Positions 33,388-41,008 of a DNA stretch of 42,322 nucleotides are shown in pieces. The stretch's first letter is position 1. Every line of letters begins with the position of its first letter. A model generated the notes under the pieces. That model worked only from the letters and a program-made list of their open reading frames with translations, had not been told where the DNA came from and did not search any database. This DNA is from Planctomycetota bacterium. GTDB taxonomy: Bacteria; Planctomycetota; J058; JAJDCQ01. Location: contig JAJDCQ010000044.1 of the NCBI GenBank assembly GCA_029260755.1, positions 1 to 42,322 on the forward strand. Direction: 5' to 3'. A program made the translations under genes and the position numbers.

Positions 33388-33536
33388 AGGCGGGCGCCTC
33401 TTCTGCGGGGCCGTTGCCGAACCCTGGGCGAGGTCGTTGCCGACGGGCGGGGGTCGCGGATGGGCGGCCTGCTTCGGCGGTCGCGGGTTGGCCGGGCCGC
33501 TGTTTCCCGATCGGAACGTTTCGGGGAAGCCAGCGC

Positions 33537-33626
33537 GGGGGTCAGAGCGCCGCTTGCCGCTTGGTCGGAGCGGAGTTGCCGAAGCGGGCTCCTCTTCCAA
33601 GCGGCAAGCGGACGACACTGACCCCC
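33537..33626. repeat. Inverted repeat E with GGGGGTCAG end
   Basis: The arms are 33537-33564 and 33597-33626. Each has a nine-base GGGGGTCAG outer end and a 15-base inner block (CCGCTTGCCGCTTGG and its complement) matching exactly, separated by a short unmatched section. The spacer is 32 bases. The inner block itself repeats CCGCTTG. The outer end matches that of repeat D. Confidence 0.8.
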
Positions 33627-33736
33627 AATGCCGGCCCGCGGTGGATCGCCCGAACCGAGGCTGCGTTGGGGCTGGTGTGAGTCCTGGGCCTCCTGCGGCC
33701 CGAGCAGAGCGTCGGGAATGAACCTGGGGCCTCGCC

Positions 33737-33764
33737 GGTCTCCTTCTTAGCAACGACGGAGACC
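33737..33764 (+). promoter_or_regulatory. Hairpin covering the ribosome binding site
   Basis: GGTCTCC at 33737-33743 pairs with GGAGACC at 33758-33764 around a 14-base loop. The right arm contains the only GGAG Shine-Dalgarno-like sequence before ATG 33772, so folding would hide it. This may limit translation of the first of the three paralogous genes. Confidence 0.4.
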
Positions 33765-33771
33765 CGCCCCG

Positions 33772-34662
33772 ATGACCTCCCGAGCCTCGCGTCGTTTACG
33801 TCGCCGACGTGCTGCGTTTCTGCTTTCCGTGGCCGTCGTCGGGCTCGCGGCCTCCTCGGCCTGGGCGGCTCCCTTGGCGTTGCGGGCGCATCGGTGGCGG
33901 ACGCTCGTCGCCTTCGCCGAGCGCTCGTCCTCGGATCTCGATCCGGTCCTCTGGGTGAACGGACCTCCCGCCGAGGAGCCCGCGGCGCCCGCGGCGTGGC
34001 GGGCGATCCGGGCGCTCTATCCGGACGAGACCGTCGCCGAGCTGCCCGAGTACGGTCGGTTCGCGGCGCGGACGATCAATGGAGAGGGGGGCGCGCCTCG
34101 GCTCGTCCTCGTCCTTCCGGGTGGCGTGGCAGCCTCTACCGAGGAGGGGGGCCGGCTCCTTCTTCTCGATGAGGGCGGCGCGATCCTGGCCCGCCGGACG
34201 ATGCGTCGGCTCTCGGGGCCGATCACGCGCGTCGAGCCGGTCCGGCCGCCCGGCCGCGCGGATGTCCTCCTGCGGATCCAGCGCGAGACCTTCGGCTGCC
34301 GCTCGTCGGGCGTCGAGTCGACCATCCTCACCGTCGTCGACGATGACCTCGTCTCCGTCCGTTGCGAGAGCTACGGCGTCGGTCCGCGGGTGGGTCACTG
34401 CGTCTTCGACGATGGCGCGTGCGCCGTCGTCGATCCGCTCACGCTCCTCGCCGCGCTCGAGGGCGAATCGTGGCGCGCGCGCCTCGCCGCCCTCGCCGAG
34501 CTCACCGACTGGCATGAGACGGAGCGGGCGCGCGCGGCGCAGGTCGAGGCTCGGAACGGGGCCGCCATCCTCGCGGCGGTTCGCCGCCTCGCGGACGGGG
34601 ACGATCGCTGGACCGCCGAGGCGGCCGCGCTCGTGATCGAGCGCTGCGAGGAGGACCGATGA
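33772..34662 (+). CDS. Exported or anchored protein, first of three paralogues
   Basis: A protein of 296 residues. An Arg-rich start and hydrophobic helix (about 1-33) form a signal peptide or anchor, followed by LALRAHRWRTLVAFAE. This RWRxL segment recurs after the hydrophobic helix in the next two gene products. The mature part is beta-rich (LVLVLPGGVA, RLLLLDEGGAILARR), with four Cys (FGCRS, VRCES, GHCVF, GACAV) that could form disulfides. The C-terminus is helical (ESWRARLAALAELTDWHETE). No known domain or catalytic motif is recognised. The stop overlaps the next ATG (ATGA), so the three genes are translationally coupled. Confidence 0.78.
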   Translation: MTSRASRRLRRRRAAFLLSVAVVGLAASSAWAAPLALRAHRWRTLVAFAERSSSDLDPVLWVNGPPAEEPAAPAAWRAIRALYPDETVAELPEYGRFAARTINGEGGAPRLVLVLPGGVAASTEEGGRLLLLDEGGAILARRTMRRLSGPITRVEPVRPPGRADVLLRIQRETFGCRSSGVESTILTVVDDDLVSVRCESYGVGPRVGHCVFDDGACAVVDPLTLLAALEGESWRARLAALAELTDWHETERARAAQVEARNGAAILAAVRRLADGDDRWTAEAAALVIERCEEDR

Positions 34663-35417
34663 CCTCTCCGCCCACGCCTCGCAGACGCCGCGGTCGCCGC
34701 GCCGCCATCGCGCTGCTCCTCGCGTCGATCGCCTTCGTCGCGAGCGCCGTCGGTCTCGCCCCCGAGGCGCTTCGCCAGCATCGCTGGCGCCGCCTCCGCG
34801 AGCTCGCCGGCGACGCGACGCTCGAGATGGGGACCCCGGAGGAGCGCCGCGAGATCGCGGATCTGATCGCGCTCCTCTGCCCACCTCCGGACCCGGCCGC
34901 GCTCATCCAGGGCGGCACCGGGCCGACCCTCTCGGTCGACCCCGCGCCCTGGTCGGGCCGCCTCGCGTGGCTCGCGGAGCCGGGCGGCGGCAAGTTCGTC
35001 CTCTACTTCGAGCCGGGACCGGCCGGAGGCTTCTCGGTCATCGCGTTCGATGCCTCCGGGCAATTCGAGGAGCGGGTCGACGGGCCGCCCGACGGCTACG
35101 CCTCGTGGGAGGATGCGGTGCAGCTCGTCGAGGACGAGACCACCGGCCGGTCGGCGTTCTCCGTCACCCGCGGGTGGACCGGAGGGCGTGCGGATCAGCA
35201 GCAGCTCGCGATCTGGCTCGACGGGGGCCGACTCGTCGTCGCCGAGTCCGCCTTCGGCGGCCTCGCGCGGTTCGCGGTCGAGCTCGACGATCCGTCGTGC
35301 CTGTGGCTGATCCGTCACCCGGCCGACGTCGATGACCTCGAGCGTTTCCGGATCGCCGAGCTCGCCCCCGGCGCCTTCTGGGGCGACCACCACGCGAACA
35401 CCTGGCTCGGCCGATGA
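34659..35417 (+). CDS. Membrane-anchored protein, second of three paralogues
   Basis: A protein of 252 residues. A basic N-terminus and hydrophobic helix (about 13-34) are followed by APEALRQHRWRRLRELAGD, shared with its neighbours. A beta-rich domain follows (LAWLAEPGGGKFVLYFEPG, GGFSVIAFDASGQF, LAIWLDGGRLVVAES). Two Cys are present, one of them in LLCPPP. It is similar in size and plan to the genes either side, though the bodies have diverged strongly. No family is recognised. It overlaps both neighbours by four bases. Confidence 0.78.
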   Translation: MTSPPTPRRRRGRRAAIALLLASIAFVASAVGLAPEALRQHRWRRLRELAGDATLEMGTPEERREIADLIALLCPPPDPAALIQGGTGPTLSVDPAPWSGRLAWLAEPGGGKFVLYFEPGPAGGFSVIAFDASGQFEERVDGPPDGYASWEDAVQLVEDETTGRSAFSVTRGWTGGRADQQQLAIWLDGGRLVVAESAFGGLARFAVELDDPSCLWLIRHPADVDDLERFRIAELAPGAFWGDHHANTWLGR

Positions 35418-36070
35418 TGGCCGCCGCGAGACCCTCCCGCGCCCGCCTCGCCGCGGTCGGCCTCCTCGTCGGCGTCGCGTCGCTCGGCGTCGTCGCCGTC
35501 GCCCTCACGCCCGAGGCGGTCCGGCGCTGGCGCTGGCGCCGCCTCCTCGCGATCCTCGAGCGCCCCGAGCCGACCCCCGAGGAGCTCGCCGAGGTCTATC
35601 CGCTCGTCACGACGCTCTGGCCGGGCGCCTTCGCCGTCGACGGCAACGAGGCCCCGGTCACCCTCCAGGTCCCGCCCCACGTCCTCGCGACGACTCGAGT
35701 TGCCGGCGGCCACCTCGTGGTCCTGGGCGGCTGGGGCGCGCCCGGCCTCACGGCGTTCCTCGTCGGGCCCGACGGCCGTCTTCGCGACCGATGGGTGCGG
35801 CCCGATGATGGGCTCTACCCCGTCGGAGAGCCGCGCGTGATCGTCCGCCGCGCGGAGCAGGCGGTGCTGGTCGAGACGATGTCGCTCCTCTCGGGGGAAG
35901 GGGGGCCCTCGGCCGCGCACGTCGTCGTCGGCGTCGTCGACGGCCGGATCGGGACGGGAGAGATCGCCCGCGGCGCCGCGGCCTCCGAGGGCGTCCTCGG
36001 CGAGCGGGCGCTCCTCGTCGATCTCGACTGGCTCATCATCGACTCGATCGACTACCCCTGTCGTCGGTGA
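35414..36070 (+). CDS. Membrane-anchored protein, third of three paralogues
   Basis: A protein of 218 residues beginning ATGATG, either of which could start. The hydrophobic helix (about 11-30) is followed by LTPEAVRRWRWRRLLAILE, the same shared segment as in the second paralogue. The rest is beta-rich (GGHLVVLGGWGAPGLTAFLVG, AEQAVLVETMSLL, AHVVVGVVDGRIG) and ends DSIDYPCRR with one Cys. It is the shortest of the three. It stands 70 bases upstream of an active-looking kinase, which could act on the same pathway. Function is unknown. Confidence 0.77.
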   Translation: MMAAARPSRARLAAVGLLVGVASLGVVAVALTPEAVRRWRWRRLLAILERPEPTPEELAEVYPLVTTLWPGAFAVDGNEAPVTLQVPPHVLATTRVAGGHLVVLGGWGAPGLTAFLVGPDGRLRDRWVRPDDGLYPVGEPRVIVRRAEQAVLVETMSLLSGEGGPSAAHVVVGVVDGRIGTGEIARGAAASEGVLGERALLVDLDWLIIDSIDYPCRR

Positions 36071-36140
36071 GCGGCGTCGGCCCTCCCGCGCCGCGGACCT
36101 CGTGGCGCGCGCCCCGCCGGGCGAGCTACACTCGCTCTCG

Positions 36141-39131
36141 ATGCCGGACGACCATCTTCCGGAGATGACGCCATCGACGGGGCGGCAGCTCCGCCGCCTC
36201 GGCCCCTACGAGCTGCTCGGCGAGCTCGGGCGCGGGGGGATGGGCACCGTCTACCGCGCCCGCCACCGCGAGTCCGGCGCCGCGCACGCCGTGAAGGCGC
36301 TGCGCGCGCAGAGCGGCGACGAGGCCGGTCAGCGGGCGCTCGCGCGGTTCACCCGCGAGGCGGAGGCCCTCGCTCGCGTCGGCGCCCACCCGGCCATCGC
36401 CAACGTCCACGCCTGCGGTCGCTCGAGCGGCGGGGGGCTCGCGTGGATGGCGATGGAGCTCGTCGAGGGCGAGACGCTCTCGGCGAGGCTCGCCCGGGAG
36501 GGGCCGCTCCCGCCGATCGAGGCGGCGACCCTCGTCGCGGCGCTCGCCCGCGCGCTCCAGCACGTCCACGATCACGGCGTCCTCCATCGCGACGTCAAGC
36601 CGGACAACGTCCTCCTCACGATCGAGGGCCGGCCGAAGCTCGTCGACTTCGGGATCGCCTACGACCCGCGAGCGGAGTCGCTCACCGCGACCGGCCAGCT
36701 CATCGGCACGCCATCGTTCATGGCGCCGGAGCAGGTCGTCCGCGAGGCCGGCGGCGAGGGGCTCGGGCCGCCCGTCGACGTCTACGGCCTCGGCGCCCTC
36801 CTCTTCGCCTCGCTCACCGGGCGCGGGCCGTTCGGGACGACGAACGATGCCGCCGTCCTCGTGAAGGTCATCAACGACACGCCGCCCCCGCCGAGCGAGC
36901 TCGTTTCCGGCCTGCCGCCGCAGCTCGACGCCGTCTGCGAGCGCGCCCTGCGGAAGCGCCCGGCCGACCGCTACGGCCGCGCCGAGGAGCTCGCCGTCGA
37001 CCTCGAGCGCGTCATCGCGGGCAGCGGCCCGACGCCGGCGCGGGTCGCCGACGGCCGACGACGCCGGCGCGCGGTCGGCGGGGTCGTCGCCGCCGTCGCG
37101 CTCCTCGCCGCGGCCGGCGGGGCGATCGTGGTCGTGGCTCGCGGGCGGATCGGCGGCTCCGATCCCGGCGAGGAAGCCGGCGGGGTCGTCGCCGCCGTCG
37201 CGCTCCAGGCCGCCTGGACCGAGGGGCTCGCCCGCCTCGCCGCGGGGGAGCTCGCGGCGCTCGACGACGTCGAGGCGCTCGCCGCCGGCGCTGACGTGGG
37301 CGCGGAGCGCCGTGAGATCGTCCGGCGCCTCCGCGGCGTCGCGGCCGGCGATCCGGTGACGCTCCGGACGATCGCCCTCGCCGAGCCCCCGTGGGCATCG
37401 CTCGGCGGCGAGCTCGCCGGCGTCGCGCTGGCCGCCGGACGACCCCGGGCGCTCGAGACGATGCTCGAGCGCCACCCGCCGCTCGCGGCGACGGCCGGGG
37501 CTCGCGCCGCGATCGAGCGGTTCTGCCGGACGGTCGACCCTCGCGACGACGAGGCGTTCGCGGCCGCCCTCGCCTGCCTCGACCGGACCGCGTCGACCGG
37601 CGACCGCGGCGCCGAAGCGGCCGTGGCGTGCGAGGCGCGCGCCCGACTCCTGGTGCGCTGGCTCGACGCGCGCGTCGAGGATGGCGCGTCGTGGAGCGAG
37701 CTGCCGGCGGCCCGGCGCGCCCGCCTCGTCGAGGAGCTGATCCTCGACGAGCGTCTCCGGCCGACGCTCGCCGGCGCGACCGAGCGCCGCCTGATCGAGT
37801 GCCTCCCGCGCGAGGCGGTCGAGGAGCAGCTCGCCATCGCCGAGATCCTGAGCGCGGCCGACCTCCCCCTCTCGGGACCCGAGCGCACCGCGGTCGTGCA
37901 GACGGTCGCGCAGATCTACCTGGTCAGCAACATCGATGGGCGGCGCGACCACGGGCTCGCGTCGACCCTCATCGGCCTGCGGCGCCGTTACTGGGTCGAC
38001 GACTGGTCGGCGCTGGCGGGCGTCGATGCGCCGACCGATCTCGCCCTCGACCTCATCGCGGTCGAGCGGGAGCGCGGCCCGGAGCGGCGCGCCCCCGCTC
38101 GCCTCGGCGGCCTCATCGCGGTCCTCGTCGAGGCCGAGATGCGGTTGCGACGGGTCGACCTGGCCAGCGCCGAGGTCCCGAAGCCGGTCGCCGAGCTCGG
38201 CGCGACGGTCGACACGCTCGATCGACGCTGGTCGCTCATCGAGGAGCTCCTCGACCTCGATGCCCTCGCGCCCGACGGGCGACTGCCGGGCTGGATCTTC
38301 GGCTGGATGGCCTACCGGATCGGCGACCTCACCGTCGACGCGACCGCGGTTCGCTGGGGCGAGGGGGCGAGCGCCACGTTCGACCGGCGCGACGCGCTCC
38401 TCGGGCGCATCCGCGAATCGATCGACCGACGGATCCGGTGGGGCGTGCCCGACGACCCCGACCGCGCGATCGCCCTGCGCGTGGTCGAGCGGCTCTTCGC
38501 GGAGGCGACCCGGCGGGAGGAGCACCTCGACCCGGCCGATCGAACCGTCCAGATCCCGATCGCTCGCGCGCTTCGCCTCGCCGGTCTCCGAGACCCGCGC
38601 GCCTTCGATGCGATCCTCGCGGCGCTCGACGCGCTCGCGCCGCGGCGCGCGCTCTTCGTCGGGGCGACCGAGACGTTCACCGGCGGCGGCCTCTTCGAGC
38701 AGGTGACCGACCGGAGCTACTGGGGCGGCCTCGCCGTCGCGCAGGGGATGGGGCACGGGCTCGACGCGGAGCGCTGCGCGGCCTGCGTCCCCATCGGCGA
38801 GCTCGTGACGCGGCTCCGCGCGGTCGAGCCCGACAGCCCGACCGGCGCACAGATCGAGGCGCTCGGGCTCTGGCGCCACCGGCGCAGCGACGAGGCGCGT
38901 GCGCTGATCGGCCCCCCATTCCGAGGCCCGCGCGATCACTGCGCCCGGGCGTTCGTCCACGGCGCGATGCTCATCGACGCCGCGGGCGACCGCGCGGAGG
39001 CGCGCGAGCTGCTCGAGCTCGCCGATCCCTTCATCGAGCGACCGGAGACGTGGGCCGCCCGCGCGGAGCTCTGGAGCTTCTTCGGCGAGGAGGAGCGAGC
39101 GGCGGCCGATCGGGCGCGGGCCGGTTACTGA
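36141..39131 (+). CDS. Membrane Ser/Thr protein kinase with long C-terminal sensor region
   Basis: A 996-residue Hanks-type kinase with all key residues: glycine loop GELGRGGMGTVY, K52 in AVKAL, HRDVKPDN with D151, DFG with D169, and the activation-end MAPEQV. The kinase domain spans about 24-290. A basic stretch and one transmembrane helix (about 310-335) separate it from about 650 extracytoplasmic residues of Ala/Arg/Leu-rich helices. Helical-repeat scaffolding is likely; I recognise no named domain. ATG 36141 was preferred over a GTG 13 codons earlier because homologous kinases begin close to the GPYELLGELG block. It probably senses an envelope signal and phosphorylates cytoplasmic partners. 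Its 3' end overlaps the convergent subtilase by seven bases. Confidence 0.92.
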   Translation: MPDDHLPEMTPSTGRQLRRLGPYELLGELGRGGMGTVYRARHRESGAAHAVKALRAQSGDEAGQRALARFTREAEALARVGAHPAIANVHACGRSSGGGLAWMAMELVEGETLSARLAREGPLPPIEAATLVAALARALQHVHDHGVLHRDVKPDNVLLTIEGRPKLVDFGIAYDPRAESLTATGQLIGTPSFMAPEQVVREAGGEGLGPPVDVYGLGALLFASLTGRGPFGTTNDAAVLVKVINDTPPPPSELVSGLPPQLDAVCERALRKRPADRYGRAEELAVDLERVIAGSGPTPARVADGRRRRRAVGGVVAAVALLAAAGGAIVVVARGRIGGSDPGEEAGGVVAAVALQAAWTEGLARLAAGELAALDDVEALAAGADVGAERREIVRRLRGVAAGDPVTLRTIALAEPPWASLGGELAGVALAAGRPRALETMLERHPPLAATAGARAAIERFCRTVDPRDDEAFAAALACLDRTASTGDRGAEAAVACEARARLLVRWLDARVEDGASWSELPAARRARLVEELILDERLRPTLAGATERRLIECLPREAVEEQLAIAEILSAADLPLSGPERTAVVQTVAQIYLVSNIDGRRDHGLASTLIGLRRRYWVDDWSALAGVDAPTDLALDLIAVERERGPERRAPARLGGLIAVLVEAEMRLRRVDLASAEVPKPVAELGATVDTLDRRWSLIEELLDLDALAPDGRLPGWIFGWMAYRIGDLTVDATAVRWGEGASATFDRRDALLGRIRESIDRRIRWGVPDDPDRAIALRVVERLFAEATRREEHLDPADRTVQIPIARALRLAGLRDPRAFDAILAALDALAPRRALFVGATETFTGGGLFEQVTDRSYWGGLAVAQGMGHGLDAERCAACVPIGELVTRLRAVEPDSPTGAQIEALGLWRHRRSDEARALIGPPFRGPRDHCARAFVHGAMLIDAAGDRAEARELLELADPFIERPETWAARAELWSFFGEEERAAADRARAGY

Positions 39132-39970
39132 CGGTCCCCGACCGTCCGTTCGACGATCGCCGCGACCAGCCGGTCCTTGGTCGCGTCGGGCTCGCGCTCG
39201 AGCATCAGCGCGACGGCGGCCGTCACGTGCGGCACGGCGCAGGACGGCCCCTGGAAGTTCGCCGGCTGCGGTCGCCCGGCGAGCGCCCGCGGGAAGGCGT
39301 GGGCCCGGACCTCGTAGGGCGTCGCCGCTCCCGGCATCGCCTCGATCCGAGGGCGGGGCAGGTCGGCGTCGGCGACGACGCCGATCACATCGGGCAGGGC
39401 GGCGGGGAGGTGGTGCGGCGGCGGCGGAGGGCCGTCGGGGATCCCGCGCGCGCTCCGGACGAGCAGGCCGCCGCTCGCGACGATGGTCGCGCCGGCCTCG
39501 CGCGCGCGCGCGCACGCGCCGGCGAGGAGGTCGCGGTGCTCGAGGTTCGTCGTCCCGAGGGAGAGGTTGATCACCCGCGCGCCGCGCTCGGCCGCCACCT
39601 CGATCGCGCGGGCGAGGACGCTGCTCCACGTCCTGTCGATCCGGTCGTGGAAGACGCGGATCGGGAGGATCTTCGTCTCCGGCGCGAGGAGCCGGATGAC
39701 GGCCGTGATGCAGGTGCCGTGGCCGATCCGGTCGACGAAGTCGGGGATCTCGTGGACCGAGCCATCCGACTCGCGGATCAGGCCGAGGCCGTCCTCGACC
39801 GGACCCATCAGGTGGCTGTGCTGGCCGACGCCGCTGTCGACGACGGCGACGAGGACGCCCCGGCCCGTCGCGCCGTCGAAGCCGGCGCGGAACGCCGCCG
39901 CCTCGGCGAACGAGCGCGCGTCGTCGGGGTGGATGCCGGGGCGGTCGGGCTCGGGTTCCGGTGGGACCAT
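39125..39970 (-). CDS. S8 subtilase-like protein with altered oxyanion residue
   Basis: A 281-residue single-domain subtilase without signal peptide or propeptide. The triad reads D45 in VAVVDSGVG, H84 in GHGTCIT and S243 in GPSCAVPHVTAA. The oxyanion-hole Asn, normally in an AAGN-type motif, is replaced: the matching segment is IVASGGLLV (about 163-171). The Ser motif has Pro where Thr is usual (GPS for GTS). It may be a weak protease, a non-proteolytic relative, or a RiPP/toxin-type processing enzyme. Its cytoplasmic prediction fits a maturation role, but no substrate lies beside it. It is divergent from the FloA-like gene with a 51-base gap. Confidence 0.85.
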   Translation of the reverse strand: MVPPEPEPDRPGIHPDDARSFAEAAAFRAGFDGATGRGVLVAVVDSGVGQHSHLMGPVEDGLGLIRESDGSVHEIPDFVDRIGHGTCITAVIRLLAPETKILPIRVFHDRIDRTWSSVLARAIEVAAERGARVINLSLGTTNLEHRDLLAGACARAREAGATIVASGGLLVRSARGIPDGPPPPPHHLPAALPDVIGVVADADLPRPRIEAMPGAATPYEVRAHAFPRALAGRPQPANFQGPSCAVPHVTAAVALMLEREPDATKDRLVAAIVERTVGDRQ

Positions 39971-40021
39971 CGCGCGGATAGACTACTCCCCGCGTCGTTC
40001 CCGCGAAAGCGCGCCCGCCCC

Positions 40022-40759
40022 ATGACCGCTCCGATCCCGCCCGCTCCGCTGGCCGTCGAGGCCTACGACGTCGTCGTCGCCACCCTCGCCGGCCTGCTCG
40101 GCCTGGCCGTCGTCGCGTGGTTCGTCGTGTTCTACCTCGTCGGCGCGGTCTGGATCCGGGCGCGCCTGGCCGGGACGCCGGTCGGCCTGTTCCGGCTCGC
40201 GCGCCTCCGGTTCCGCGGCGCGCCGGTCGACGCGGCCGTCGACGCGCGGGCCCATCTCGTTCGGTCGGGCGTCGAGGTGCCATCGCTCGACGAGATCCTG
40301 GCCCAGGGGCTCGCCGGAGGCGACCCGCGCCACGTCGCGACCGCGGTCATCGCCGCGCGCCGCGGCGGCGTCGCGCTCACCTGGGGTCACGCGTGCGCGA
40401 TCGAACGGGCGGGACGCGACCCCGAGCAGCTCGTTCGCGAGGCGCTCGGGTCGAGGAACGAGGACTGCCCGGCCGAGGGCGGCGTCGTCCGGGCGACGAC
40501 GTCGGACGGTCACGCGGTCGGGGTGCGGGCGCGCCTGTCGCTCCGGGCGAGCCTCGACGATGCGGCGACGGGGATCGGCGTCGACGAGCTCGTGCGGCGG
40601 ATCGCCGTCGAGCTCGCGGACGCGGTCGGCAAGCTGGACGCGGCGCGGGTCCGGGGGGAGCCGGCGGCGATCGGGGCGAGGGTGCGGGCGGCGGGGGTCG
40701 ATGCGGGGGCGGCTTACCGGATTGTGGATCTTCGGATCGTGGGCGTGCAGAACGCCTGA
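40022..40759 (+). CDS. FloA-like flotillin relative, C-terminally short
   Basis: A protein of 245 residues. An N-terminal membrane helix (about 18-43) is followed by a region collinear with FloA (YqfA/UPF0365): LAGTPVGLFRLARLRFRG, ARAHLVRSGVEVPSLDEI, LAGGDPRHVATAVIAARRGG, IERAGRDPEQLVREAL, ARLSLRASLDDAATGIGVDEL, and GVDAGAAYRIVDLRIVGV. FloA proteins are about 330 residues. This one stops where their C-terminal Glu/Ala-rich coiled coil would begin, so the oligomerisation tail is missing. An iterated inverted repeat starts 56 bases after the stop. The reading frame shows no frameshift remnant, so it may be a natural short form. Probably a membrane-microdomain scaffold. Confidence 0.83.
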   Translation: MTAPIPPAPLAVEAYDVVVATLAGLLGLAVVAWFVVFYLVGAVWIRARLAGTPVGLFRLARLRFRGAPVDAAVDARAHLVRSGVEVPSLDEILAQGLAGGDPRHVATAVIAARRGGVALTWGHACAIERAGRDPEQLVREALGSRNEDCPAEGGVVRATTSDGHAVGVRARLSLRASLDDAATGIGVDELVRRIAVELADAVGKLDAARVRGEPAAIGARVRAAGVDAGAAYRIVDLRIVGVQNA

Positions 40760-40815
40760 CTGAGGTGTGCAGTCTCACGCGATGGCGGTGAACCGGGACG
40801 GCTCGGCAGGTGCGT

Positions 40816-40901
40816 CAATCCGCGTCATCCGCGAAATCCGCGGTTCCTTTCGGCTCGCGCCGAGAGAACGAAACCGCGGATTGCGCGGATTGCGCGGACT
40901 G
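40816..40901. repeat. Inverted repeat C, iterated ATCCGCG units
   Basis: The left arm (40816-40842) is three 9-mers ending in ATCCGCG, followed by GTTCC. The right arm (40875-40901) is three 9-mers of the opposite sense: CGCGGATTG, CGCGGATTG, CGCGGACTG. The centre carries a smaller stem, TCGGC-TCGC-GCCGA at 40850-40863. The whole would fold as a cruciform. It lies between two convergent genes for SPFH-superfamily proteins. Confidence 0.85.
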
Positions 40902-40960
40902 TTCCGGTCGGCGCCGAGTCGCTGCTGCACCCGGAGCATCGGGGTTCCTGGGACGGGACC

Positions 40961-40999
40961 AAGACAGAAAGAAGGGGTCCCCCTCGCGGGAGACCCCTT
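40961..40999 (-). terminator. Intrinsic terminator of slipin gene
   Basis: AAGGGGTC at 40972-40979 pairs with GACCCCTT at 40992-40999, with an inner CCC/GGG extension. Read on the minus strand, the hairpin starts 10 bases past the stop of the slipin gene and is followed by a pyrimidine-rich CTTTCTGTCTTGG. It is a reasonable rho-independent terminator. Confidence 0.7.
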
Positions 41000-41008
41000 C
41001 ATCCATCA

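Larger units (their letters stand above)
33388..33771. other. Non-coding region with repeat E and 5'-UTR hairpin
   Basis: This 384-base gap holds the inverted repeat at 33537-33626, a direct repeat CGTTGCCGA at 33412-33420 and 33435-33443, and a hairpin just before the next gene at 33737-33764. I see no gene. Its many small dyads suggest an accumulation site for repeats rather than a promoter-only region. Confidence 0.6.

Noticed and set aside
36126..40283. A 1385-residue minus-strand open frame opposite the kinase gene
   Set aside because: The plus strand encodes an unmistakable kinase, and the minus translation is low-complexity Arg/Glu/Ala sequence. The subtilase at 39125-39970 uses a different frame.
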